Source: Rusavskia elegans
Lineage: Eukaryota; Ascomycota; Lecanoromycetes; Teloschistales; Teloschistaceae
Length of the DNA: 64,000 bases
Reading direction: 5' to 3'
NCBI GenBank assembly: GCA_011316305.1
Contig: SAUG01000027.1
Span: forward strand, 1 to 64,000
Below, piece after piece: positions 50,190-62,899 of this stretch. The notes beneath the pieces were generated by a model. That model saw only the letters and a program-made list of their open reading frames with translations, searched no databases and had not been told where the DNA came from. How positions within the stretch are numbered: position 1 is the stretch's first letter; each line of letters begins with the position of its first letter. A program made the translations under genes and the position numbers.

Positions 50190-53100
50190 CGATAAACTTT
50201 TAAATATTTTTAAAGTCTTTTTATAACTACTAGAAATTATATTCTTTTAATTAACTAGTTTATTTAGTTAGATATTCTATTTATAGTTTCTCGTTTTTTT
50301 TAGATTTTATAAATCTTTTATCTAATATAGCTTTTACCTTCTATTCCTTTTTATTATTAATAAAATTCAGTAATAGATATTTTGGTAATTTACTATTTTA
50401 ATAGTAATATAACCTTTCTAATAAAAATATATAAAAGGTATTATAGATTTTTAATCTAATTAAAAAAACTAACCGATAAATCTAAAAGTCTATATATTTC
50501 GAAATCTGATATAATTTTATAAATTTAGAGAAAATCTTTTTTAATTTAAGCTTTAGGTTTTTATAGATAATAGTACTAAATTACTATTTTTATATTCTAT
50601 CGGTTAATATTTTTTATTATAATATTTAGTTTAGTTTATTTAAACTTTATTCTAATTTATATATATCGATTTATATATTTTTTATAAATTTATAACTTTT
50701 TCCTTTACTACTAGTACTTTTATATTTACTATTTTCCTTTCTATAATATTATTTTTAACGCTTTTAAACGTTATATCTAGATTATAGTTTATAAATACTT
50801 CGAAAGGAAATATCTTTATAATATTATATTCGCTATTATTATGGACGAATTTAGCTAAAAATAGAAATTTAGTTTAATTCTTCTATTTTTTATAAATATA
50901 TACCTTTAGATAATATTCTAGCGATTAATTCTATCTTTTAGTCTATTTATCTATTTAATAATAGAACGTAGTATTTAAATAATATTTAATCTTTAGATAA
51001 TAGTAGACCTCCGACCAGAATTTACTTATAAATAACGAGCTTCTATTATTAATAATCCTATTAGAAATAAATTCTTTATATTAAAGTTTATCGATAATAA
51101 ATTCTATAAAATCCTTTATATTAATTATTTTATAATAAAGGATATACCTCGCTATTTTAGTAAATCGATCGACGGCTATAAGTACTAAGTCTACTATACC
51201 TCGAAAATATTAAATAGATAGTAATCTAGTAATAAAATCTATCGCTATTTCCTTCTATAATTATATAGAATATAAAAGATTATAAATTTTTCTATATAGT
51301 TTATATCTATAGATTTTAACCCGTTAATAAATACTATATATTTTTATATACTCTCTAATATATTTAGATTGTTTCAGCTAGCTATAGCTATAATAAATAA
51401 GCGATAATATTCGCTAATATCTAAAATATCCAAATATAGAATTATTATAATATTTTACTAGGAACTCTATATATAGTACTTTATTTTCGGGTATATATAA
51501 AGACTTTTTATAAAAAAGGAAACTAGTTTCTATTTCTATATTCTATAGCCCGGCTTTCTTTCTCGATTTATACTAGATAGTCTATAAATACTTTTAAATA
51601 TCGGTATTCCGATTTTAAAACTAGATAAATATATCGCGTATACTAGGAATTACTTTACTATAAACCGTTTTATTAATAATAGTCTTCTACGCCGCTTAAT
51701 ATAAAATATCTAGACTATAGTATATATTTCTAGTAATAGGGTTTATTCTGTTATTATATTCTTTATCGGAAATAGTTATCGCTAATCTATTATTATTACG
51801 TCGGCGGCCTACCGTACCCGGAAATAATCTCGATATATAAAATATATCGCGTCTTTTATTTAGTAATAGAAGGTTAATTCTATTATTTTTAGAATTTTTA
51901 AGCTTTATAAAAGGTTTTCTAGATCTTCTAGTTATACGCCCGCGTAAAATATAATTAATTCGAACCTTCTATATAGAAAGTAATTCGCTACTTGGTTTAT
52001 AGCTAGTAAAATTTAGCTTCCGCTAAAATATAAATAGTATTATTTAGATTTAAAAATTAATATTTTTATAATCCGGCTTTCTAGAAAACGGATTAGCTAG
52101 ATTAGTCTTTTCTAAATAATAGAAGATATTAAAATCTATAGCAGCTAACTTAATAATCTAGTAATATTATCGAATATTAAATTCTTTAACTTTTATAAAA
52201 TTCTAAAAGTTATTATAATCTATTTAGACCTTTACTATATACTTCGCGCCTATAAAGTAATATTTCTATTACTCGAAAACTTTAATAATAGCGAGAAGTT
52301 CGGTATTATACGTCTTATTATTATATTCGGCAAGAATTATTTTCTTTAACTAAAATATAACTAGGCGCTAGCGACTATTTTTATTAGATTAAAATATAAT
52401 TCTAGCTAGTTTTATCCCGGAGGTATTAGTTTCGATATAGATTTCTTTCTTTAAATCGAAATACTATAATACCCCGGTAGTATCGAAAATATATTTTAAT
52501 TTTTCGAAAATCTTTTAGATTCCGATAGTCTAGTAAAATAGTTCCGATTTTTTTCCGGCTATATTCTCTACGAGTAAATTTATTAGAAACGCTGTAATCT
52601 AAAAATACTAGTAAATAAAGCGCCGATAGAAATTTACGAACTCTAGAAAAATCTATATTTCCCGGTAAATCTTTAAAACCGGCTATTTTTTAATAGTTAT
52701 TATTTATTCTGGATCTATCGAAATACTTTTAAAAGATATAATAAAGTCTAAAAATTCTATATTTTTAATATTAAAAATATATTTCTTAAAATTAAAATAT
52801 AGCTATATATTATAAAGCTTTTAAATAACCTAATTAATATATTTCTAATATTTTTCTTCCGAATTAGAAAAGATTAGAATATTATTTAGATAGATTATAT
52901 AGTAAATATTAATCAGTTTTTTTAAAACTCTATTAATATAGGTTTAGAATATTATAGATATATTAGTAAAACCGAAAGATATAATAAAGTATTTAAAATA
53001 CCTATACCTCGTATAAAATACGGTCTTTTATTTATTACCTTTTTTAATTTTAACTCGATAGTAGGTATCTTTAATATTATATTTAGAAAAATACTTTACC

Positions 53101-54100
53101 TTAGATAATCGATCTAGAATTTTAGAAATAAAAGATAAAAGATAAAGATTTTTAATTATTACTTTATTAAAACCTCTATAGTTAATATATATACGAAGAC
53201 TACTATTCTTCTTCGGTATAAAAAAAATTAGAATTCCCGTAGAAAATATTAAATAATAGATCTAGCCCTTTTTTAAAATACTATCTAGATAATTTTATAG
53301 TTTATAGAATTTACGTTTAGATAGGCTATAGATTAGGCTATATAGCAGATTTCTTCTCTCTAGTTTAATCGTATAATTAGTATTTTTAAACGGCGGTAAA
53401 AAATCTACTAGATATATATTATAAGCCTCGATCTCTTTATATATAAATTCTAGAATTAACGGTTCGGCCCGCTATATATTCTCGTCGTTTTTATTTTTAT
53501 CGATACTATTAGCTCCCGCCTATATAGCGGTATTATTATTAGATCTCGTTTATATAATAGTAATCGATATTATATATACTAATATATACTTTTCGGCTTA
53601 TAATATATAAATAAAGTCTACCGGTAAATTAATACTAAAGCGGGTTAACTATTTTATTTCTATTTAGTTATCTTATATTATTTTATTATAGATAGGAAAT
53701 CGCTATTATTTTAACTCTAGATATATAACTAAATATATTTAATATAAAACTAGTATATCTAAAAAGAAACTATATTTATTAGTTATATCTAGAATATAAA
53801 ATCGTAATATATATATTTCTCGACGGTTTTAATTATCTATTATTATCTAATAAAAAAATATATTCTATAATATATAGCGTACTAACTTTTAATCTATTAA
53901 AAATAGAGTTTTTTAGCTTTTTAAATAGGTCCTAGGTCGTATTAAATAATAAAAGATTAAAAAATTATAATAATCTAGGAATTTAAATCCAGGAATATTT
54001 TAATTCTACTATATCCTTTTACTAGTAACTCGATAAATATTTTTATTAGGAAACCGTTTCTTACTTTAATTTATTTATTTTAGGCTATTATTAAAGCTAT
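50190..54100 (-). pseudogene. Outer element pol remnant (RT, RNase H, integrase)
   Basis: Read on the minus strand through many stops. RT near 53.25-52.75 kb (SLRIYINYRGFN, YFIISFGFTN, then IYLNNILIFSNSEEKY, where the YLDD catalytic pair has become LNN). RNase H near 52.45-52.2 kb (ETNTSGIKLA, AEYNNKTYNTELLAIIKVFE). Integrase core near 51.2-51.1 kb (VDLVLIAVDRFTKIARYI). This domain order is Ty3/gypsy. Gag should lie between 54.1 and 55.6 kb but was not resolved. Confidence 0.75.
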
Positions 54101-55669
54101 AATTAGTTTTTTTAGTTCTTTAACTAGTTAATATTACTAGAATTACCTTTTATTATATTAATAGTAGGTTTTTTAAACAACCGGTTACTATTATTATAAA
54201 AATTATTAGATTTCCGATTACTTTAGCTTTAGTTCTAGTTTTTAGAGTAACTTTTAGACTAATAATCTATATTACTATAAATAAAGTATATACTAGATTT
54301 ATTATTCCGTTTATACTTTCCAGAATCGTAGTTACTAATATTAAAAATATTTTTTTTACCGATACTATTCTAATTATTCTATAATCGGCCTTTTTGGTTC
54401 CGGTTTTTAAATCTTCGAAAATTTCCTTTACTATATAGAAGTAGATGAAATCTATTAATAGAAGAATTCTACTATTAACCCGACATTATTTTATCTATAT
54501 TTTTCTATCGGATAGTTTAAAATATCTATTTATTATAGCCGAAGTCTTTTAATTTCGTACTTTAAACGCGTATAGTATACTATAATTCCGGACGAATTTT
54601 AAAAAAAAAAAAAAATCGAATACTATTTTTCCGATAAAGGAAATAGTTAGATCTTTAAAAATATAAAAAAATTATAGAATTCTAGAATATTCTAGTCTTT
54701 ATTCTAGATTATATAAAAATACTTCGTCGCGGTATCTAAAAAAAGAAATTTAGAATCGGTAGTAAAATTTAAAAAAAATCTAAAAATTTATCCTATAATA
54801 TACTATTAAAGATATCTTTATTAATAAAAGATTCCTTTTTTTCGAGCTAACGATTTAATTTCTAATCTTTAATAAAGTTCTAGGCCTATTAAATTTAATC
54901 CGTATAGATAAATAAAGCGTCGGATTTATAGAACTAATTTCTATAGAATTCGATCTATTTATAGTATTTTTTAAAAGTTATTCTATCGCCGTACTTTTTA
55001 AATTCTTTAATTTTAAACTTGAATAAAATTTATAGCGCTCGCGAAGACCTAATAGCTAGTTTAAAAAAAGGTTAATTATTATCTAGAATATTGTTCGGAT
55101 CTATTATATAGAAAACCTCTATTCTATAATATACTTTTAAAAAGGTCTTTTTCTTTACTACTATTTAAATTTCTAAAGTTTAAAACTTTTTATTATTATC
55201 GGAATCGTCGCTATTATTTCTATTATTATTCGGGTTATTACTACTATTCGACGGATAATTAGAATTAGAACTTATAGAGATAAAAGTTTTTAAAAAAACG
55301 CTTCTATTAGACTATAACTAACTATTAAACGGCTGCTATTAATAGATTTAACTACTAGAAATAATATAGTCTTCCGATATATTAGTAATAAAGTTATTAT
55401 AAAATTCCGATTAGATTCTCTAAATAATAAAAGATAAACTAAAATTTTCTTTATCGAGCGTTTTTAATATAGGTAGATTATATTTATTAGATTAATCTAT
55501 AAAATCTATAATCCGCGGTTTAATAGCTTTAGCGCTAGTTTAAAATAATTCTATCTAAAATATTTTTCTACGGCTATAACTACTATAAATACTACGCGTC
55601 AACGTCGATATAGTCGTACTATAAATAATATATACTAAACTAAAAACAGTTAAATTAATAAATTAAAAT

Positions 55670-55909
55670 TATAAAATAAATATATTTCTAGAATAGTATA
55701 TAATTATAGACTAGATAAAAAATATATTATAGAATAAACTTATATCCTAGAAAGACTAGAATATAGCCTAGTAATAAAGGAAAGAGAAAAAGTAGGGAAG
55801 GATCGAGATCCGACGCGCTAGCGACGTTCTAGCGACTAGGCGGCGAGCCTCGTTTCCAAGCGTTCTAATTATATTTCCAGGGCCTATATAACGCGTTTGG
55901 CGCTTTATA
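55670..55909 (-). repeat. LTR of outer element (5' LTR)
   Basis: Direct repeat of 40909-41138; about 10 bp longer because of small indels near GGAAAGAGAAAAAGTAGG. Confidence 0.85.
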
Positions 55910-56935
55910 ATATTATTTCAATAATAGATTATAAATTAGATTGTTTAGATTTATAGTAACTATTAGTTAAAAGATATTTTTTATAGTAGATATATTTAAA
56001 AAACTAGAGGCTTTAAAATAATTATAAACTTTAGAATAGTATCTATATATAATTTTAGATAGACTATTTATTAATAAAGTTATCTAGTAGAATTTAATTT
56101 TTTAAAGCGATTATCTTTATACTAAAGCCTTTTTTATTTATAGAAAATCGGCTATTTTTTTTCGAATTCTATCTTTAATATCTATAGTAATAGAAATACT
56201 AGACTACTATTACTAGAAATCTTAATAGTAATCTATATTCTATTAAATAAATTTATTATTATCTCGAAATACTAGTTTTAGATAGTCGGCTTAAATTATA
56301 TCTACTATATTCTTAATAATCTATTATTTTTTCCTATATAAATAATTAAATTTTATTAGAATTTCGATTATAAAACAGTTTAGAAGCTAGTTTATAGATT
56401 AACTAGGATAGATTTCATTTAATAGAAACCTAATAGAAAAGCCTTTACTAGATATATCGGTCTAGAAAATAAAGAGATAAAATTTAATATTTATATTAGA
56501 TATTTTAGATTACGTTTCTATAATAGTAATATAGAATTATAATATAAATATATAGATACTAAATAGTAATATAAATAGTATTGATTATATAATAGATAAT
56601 TATAAATAGTATATATTAATAATAGAAATATCTAAAAGTCTTTAGTATATTATTAAAAAAAAATAGAGTTTTATAGATAGTATAATATAGAAAAAGAATT
56701 ATATTTTAATTTCTAGCCGGAATAGTATAGATTGGTCTGGGTTTTAAAAATTAAAATCTATACTATTAGGATTTAGTAAATAGTAGTATAAAAAGAATAG
56801 TATAGATTTTTAGATCAGAAAATAATAGAGTTAATCTAGAAAACCTAGATATATATAAAAGGAAGTTTTTACGATATATAATTAAAGATAACTTTCGAAT
56901 AATTAATCGACTTTTATATTATTTTATAATAAAAA

Positions 56936-57110
56936 TACCCCCCTGAAAGACTCCTGTCTGGGGTTATATTTAGTTTTCATATATATATATATATGTTTCA
57001 TCAACGTTATATACGGCAACGATTATTATATTTTACGTATAAATAAATTTTTACAGCTAAAAGTATACAGTTTATCAGGTAAAATTTCCAGTGCAGTCAA
57101 TTATATTAAC
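56936..57110. other. Island with little RIP between transposon remnants
   Basis: Contains frequent CA/TG (CCCCTGAAAGACTCCTGTCT, TTTCATCAACG, CCAGTGCAGTCAA) unlike either side. Possibly original unique DNA trapped between insertions. Confidence 0.5.
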
Positions 57111-57829
57111 TATTTTCTTTTTTATTCGATTACGAATCTTCTACTATATTTAAATACTATATATTCCTTCCTCGACGTTATAAATAATCAGGAGTATCTA
57201 ATATTTCCGTTATATTTACCTGCTATACTGCGAAGCAATTATATATATTTATCGTATCGGCTATATTTATTATATAACCCGTATCTAAACGTTCCGTTAA
57301 GCTATTAAAGTACTCTTTAGCCTACCTAGCTTTAAAAGAGTCGCTAGGTAGTATACTAGCTACTACGGCTAGAAGCTTTACCCGGTCGATTAGATTAAAG
57401 GAAGATAAGGAGGTTAGATAACGTATTTTAAAGGAAGTAAAGAAAAGATCTAGGTTAAAGTCGAAATAGATTACTCTAGCTATAATAAAATAGTCGACGA
57501 CTGCGCGAGTAGATATAATTATTACGGATATACTACCGTCTGGTTTGGCTTATAGCTATAGCTGTTATAGGAGTATATATATACGTAAAAGCTTTTAGTA
57601 AATTATAGTATTTACGAGGGTATAGTATTACAGGACTTAAATTACTAGTAAATAAAGAAGAAACGATAACTGCGAGGTATATTTATCTATAAAAATCTCT
57701 ATATTAAATTATCGGTAGAAGGATACGTTATATTACTAAGCAAATTTGAATTAAAATTCTATAAAAAGAACCGTTATTTACGCCAATTAAACTAGGATAT
57801 AAATTCTGCTACCGTATATTTAATATTGA

Positions 57830-57970
57830 TATACTAACGCTTGATTTACTTACCGAACCACTGGTTTACCGAGTACTAAAATCAAAACAAATAACTAAAA
57901 TAATAAAAATATAAATAGAATTAGTTAAAATAATTTCGATAGTAAAATATATAGAATAAAATTCGTGTAA
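57830..57970. other. Second small island with little RIP
   Basis: CA and TG reappear (GAACCACTGGTTTACC, AAAATCAAAACAAATAAC). With the island at 56936 it brackets about 700 bp of AT-rich sequence that may be a separate small insertion. Confidence 0.45.
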
Positions 57971-60620
57971 TTTATTTTATATATAGTTCTATTATTATAT
58001 AGTTCTATCCGCTTTTATATTAACGTTTTTAGTTATCGGATTTTTTTTTATATCCGTTTCTATATTTCCGCTAGCCTTTATATAACTTTCTATACTAGTT
58101 AGTTTTCTATTAGCTTCTAGATTTCTTTCGATATTAGTTCTATTAGTTTCGTCCTTTTCTATTTCTATATCTAGTAGATTTAAATTACCTATAACTAAAT
58201 TTATATATATTCGGTTAGATTAGCTATAAAAAAAGTAATTATAATTATTATATATATCTATCGGATAATTATCTACTAATATATCTCGGGGCTAGTTATT
58301 TCCGAATATTTCTACTAATTTTCTATTCCGCGTTTATTCGGCTTCGTAATATTCTTTCGCGTTAAAGATTTAAAATAGCTAATTATATAAAGCGGTTAAT
58401 ATATATAGTAATAGATTTAGAAAAAAATTAAATTATTAATCCTATTTATATTATATATAAGAAGCTATATATAGTATATCTATTTCCTTTTAGATACGAT
58501 TTAAATATACTTTTTTATTTATTTCTTCTATTATTCTACAGATATTAAGGCGTTCCTTTTCCGCTACTAATTATTTTACTTTTTTATTTTTAAGGAGTTA
58601 AAAGTCTATAAATAGCTTTTTAGATTTTTTATAGAACTTTGTTTCTTCCGGGTAAAGATAATATAGATTTACTAGATATTATAACTTCTATTTTCCGGGA
58701 ATATATAAATTTATAGTAAAATAAATAATATCTATATTTAAAGATTAATAGATATAGAATAATATATAGAATAATCTAGCTATTATATAGTCTAGAATAT
58801 AGAATAAAGTAAAATATTTAACGTCTTTTTCTATAATAGTAACGCGATTTATATAAATATATAAAAGATTTAAAATTAAAATATATTAGTAAATATTATA
58901 GTAGTTATTAGAATAAATATATACCTTCGAACTATATAATTAAAGTAATTTCGAATACTTTTTTTAACGTTTTTACCGCTAGTTTTTAAAATTATAGACT
59001 ACTAGATTAGAATTTTAGATCTTTTATAATCTTTCGGACTAAATATAGAAAAGGAATATACGGTATTAGTAGATTTATATTTTTTTATAACTTTTTAGTA
59101 TCGCGAAGTACGGCCGCTAAAATTAATAAAGATTTAACTTCTATAAAATAATTTATAGATTAAAATAAAGTCTAGAAATACTTATTCCTAGTTTTTAGAT
59201 ACCGAATATATAGATTATTTATTATTAATTTTCTATTTAAAAGATATATTTAGACCTTTATATATATATTTTCTTTCGGAACTTTAGTAGCTATTTTATT
59301 AGCTTTTTTAATTTCTAATAGTAGGTTTCTATAGTCTATATTCGTTACTTTTATAGATATTAAAAATTTTCTTTTTTTACTTTAGAAAGCGCGCGTTATA
59401 GTAGTAGAATTTTAAAATTAATAGTTTCTACCCGTCGTAGGTTAGATTATAAACTAGTTATATTAAAAAGCTTTTTAATAAAGTTTAGATAAATAAAGCC
59501 TATATATTACCGATACTAGCGGCGGTAAAATTAGGCGCTAAACCTAAAATTATTAGCTTATTAACTATTTCTACTATAAAAATTATTATTTTTACAAGCC
59601 TATAATTATAGATTATTTTTTATAATTAATAATTATTTAGAATAATAGAATACGCTTTATACTACTATAGGTATTCGGGCTATAATTATAACGTCTAAAA
59701 GTAGTAAAAAGCTTTTATTATATAAGATAAAACGTAAGATATTAACTAGCTTTAAAATATTAAATAATCGAATTATAGTAGATTTAGCCGTTTAATTAGT
59801 CTTTAAAATAAATATAAAAGAGAAAACGATTATTTTATAAATCTTTATATAATCGCTTCGCGAAGCCGTATAGATAACTATACCGAATATAAATAAAAGT
59901 TAAATAGAATAAAAGATATAGATTATAAATTTTATAACCGTACTATTATTAATTTAAAGAAATAGCCTCTCTATAAAAATATATCCGAAAATTAAAAAAC
60001 TAGTATAGAGAAATAATATAGATAGTAGGTAATTATAGAATAATAAATTATATTTTTATATTATAATATATCGAGAATTTTAATCTAATATATAGATATA
60101 CTAAAGATATTTATACTTTTATTTATACTACTAAAAACGGAATACTTTTTAATATATAAAATTAGATTCCAAATTTTAAAAAAAGTAATCCGAATTAAAT
60201 TAATATTAATAATAAAAAAGCGAACTATAGTAAATAATACTATTATATTTAATTATAGGACTAATATTTTATAGTTTCTAGATTCGAAGTCTTAGTTACT
60301 ATAATTAATAGTAAGGAATTTCTAATTTTAGAAATTTCTATCGAATAACTATAGATTTTAAAAATAGAAAGCGAAACTATAAAAGGTTTTTATTAATAGC
60401 TATAAATCTTTAAAATAATATAGTCTATTTAGATCTAAACTATTTTTTATTTTATAAATAAATTATATTATACTAATATATACTATTATAGTAAAAATTT
60501 TTATATTTTCGACTGTTAATCGTATATATAAACAATAATATTATGATATTTTATTTATAGAATTACTATATATAGCTATATTAATATACTAAAATATTTA
60601 GTTATTAATAGCCGCTTGAT

Positions 60621-61046
60621 CTAGATGATATAGTAGCAACGCTGCGTAACTTGGAAGCCCGGCGGATCTAGTACTTTTCGGAATTAATAGAATTAATCCG
60701 ATAGGTCGGGGGTTCGAATCCTTTGAAAACTAATCTAATATTTAAATTTTTTCTATTAACTCTAGTCGATTTTTATAGAATTTTAAAATATAGAAAGACT
60801 AGATAGTAGATTATATCGGTCTAGCTCGATTAATTAAAGGAAATTAAATTAATTAAAATTAAATAAATTATAGTTTCCTTTTAGATTTTAGTTTAAATCT
60901 AGTTCTTTCGAAAGTCTTTAATTCGAGTTTTCGGTAAAATATTTAAATACTAAATAATTATATAATCTAATCGAAATAGCGCCTCTAGTATTAAATTTAT
61001 AAAAGATTAAAATTAAAAATTCGAATAATTAATCGTATATATATTT
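60621..61046 (+). mobile_element. tRNA-derived SINE-like repeat, copy 2
   Basis: Plus-strand copy. The head begins CTAGATGATATAGTAGCAAC, the B box GGTTCGAATCC is at 60711-60721, and the tail runs to about CGTATATATA at 61034-61043. Most differences from copy 1 that I compared are transitions (for example GCGTAACTTGGAAGCCC against GTATAACTTGGAAGTCC), consistent with independent RIP of two former near-identical repeats. Confidence 0.65.
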
Positions 61047-62899
61047 AATAGTTCTAATTAATTATATATTTTTCGGTAGAAATATTGATATTTTTATATA
61101 GAAAATATATAGTTAAATAACTATTTTTAATTAATTTAGATTCTATTAAGACGGAAATTATATAGTAAAACTATATTTTTAAATTCGTTTAGTAAATAAA
61201 CTTCGGCTACTTTTTATAGTATTTTATATATTACTAATTAGATTTTTAGATTACCTTTTTATTCTACTATTATAATTTCTTTAATAAACTATTAAAATAG
61301 TCTTTTTAGAAAAATTAATTCGGTTATCTTTTATAGGTTTCGGATTTCGCGGAATAATATATCTAGAATAATAATAAATAAATACTTAATTTTAATAAAA
61401 TATATAGATATATAGGTATATTTATATAATACTAGATAGAATACTATTTAAATCTATTTTTATATTTTTAAAATCTATTTACGGTCTTTCCGACTTTAAA
61501 TTAACGTAGAACTTTACCGCCGATATTACTTAATTTTATTAGAAAAGGTTTTAAAGACCTAGTTTTCTTCGCGGTAAATTTATAATATCCGGGAAGCGCG
61601 GTATTAGTTATCTCTTTAAATATTATATTCTACTATAACCTATTAAAAGTTTATATCGAATTATTTGATATTTAAATCTATATATATTTATTATAGTATT
61701 ATTCTATCGATTTAGATAGTAGTATTATTAGAGGAAAAAAAGGTCTTTTTATCCTTTTATCTAAATCGAAAGTATAGGTTTTAAAATCTATTATATTAGT
61801 AATTTCGTCGATTATAGCTAATAGCTAAAGGTTAATAGTATTATCGGTATCTATTTTTCGTATTAATAATTAATAATAGAATATTTTTATAGGTTAAAAA
61901 AAATAGCTAAAGATTTCTAAAATTAGTATTAGTAAAACTAATAGACTAACCGATATAATACTAGTATTAACGTCTTTCTATTTCGAAATTCTACTATATT
62001 TAAAATTTTATATTTAGTTATATAATATAGATTATTTTAAATAATCGATATTCTATTTTATAGGTCTAAATTTAATAGTTTAATATTAAATTTAATATTA
62101 AAAAAAATATATTCTAATATAATTTCCGATATATTTTATTATTTATAAAATCGAAAAATAAACTTTTATAATATAGTAACTACTATTTTAAAATAGTAAA
62201 TTTATATTTAAAAATAAATAGCTTCCTATTCTATATCCGCTATAACTACTATTTATAGACTATCAGTATCGGTTTAATAGCTAGAGAGAAGCTAGAGTAA
62301 AAATAGAAAAAAATTTAATACTGGTATAAAAAAACGGGAAAATAGTAGTAAAAGATAAAAAGTAAATATTAGTCGATAGAAAGAAGTATTATTCTAGAAG
62401 CTAGTATTTCTAGTATTAAAATAGAGCTATAAAGAATTAGTCTAGTATTTTAATATCTTTCTATATAGTATCTCTAAATCTCTATATTATAATCTAGTAT
62501 AGCTTTAATTTCGATAAAACTAAAAAATAAAACGAGAGGAAAAAATTATAGAATACTAAGAAAATACTAGTAAAAAGCTAAAGTTACTAGTTTTTTTAGC
62601 GAAACTATCGATTTAATAGACTTTTATTATTAAATACTAGTTTTTATTATAGCGGAATTAGAAGGCCTAATAGTATTCTAAATAATAAAAAAGATAAATA
62701 GAAAAAGATTTATTTTTTAAAATTCTCTTTTATACTAGTAATTAGATATAATACGACGATTATATTTAAAATATTATCTATTACTAATAGTAATAGTTGA
62801 ACTAAATTATTTTAATAATTAGTAGGACTAAGTTTCTAGTAGTCGAATATTAATAATATTACTAGATTAACTGATAATTATTAAATTATCGGTAAAAAC

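Larger units (their letters stand above)
40909..55909 (-). mobile_element. Outer Ty3/gypsy LTR retrotransposon, split by a nested element
   Basis: Two direct repeats of about 230-240 bp (40909-41138 and 55670-55909) begin TGTAAAGTAAATG (RIP form TATAAAATAAATA) and end CTTTATA, the RIP form of a TG...CA terminus. ATATT directly flanks both ends (40904-40908 and 55910-55914), an exact 5-bp target duplication. Pol remnants between 50.2 and 54 kb read on the minus strand, so the 5' LTR is the right one. Element length without the 6711-bp insertion is about 8.3 kb. Confidence 0.85.

Noticed and set aside
60621..60730. Functional tRNA gene
   Set aside because: A and B boxes are about 80 bp apart, the acceptor ends do not pair, and the same 300-bp tail follows both copies, so a SINE-like repeat fits better.
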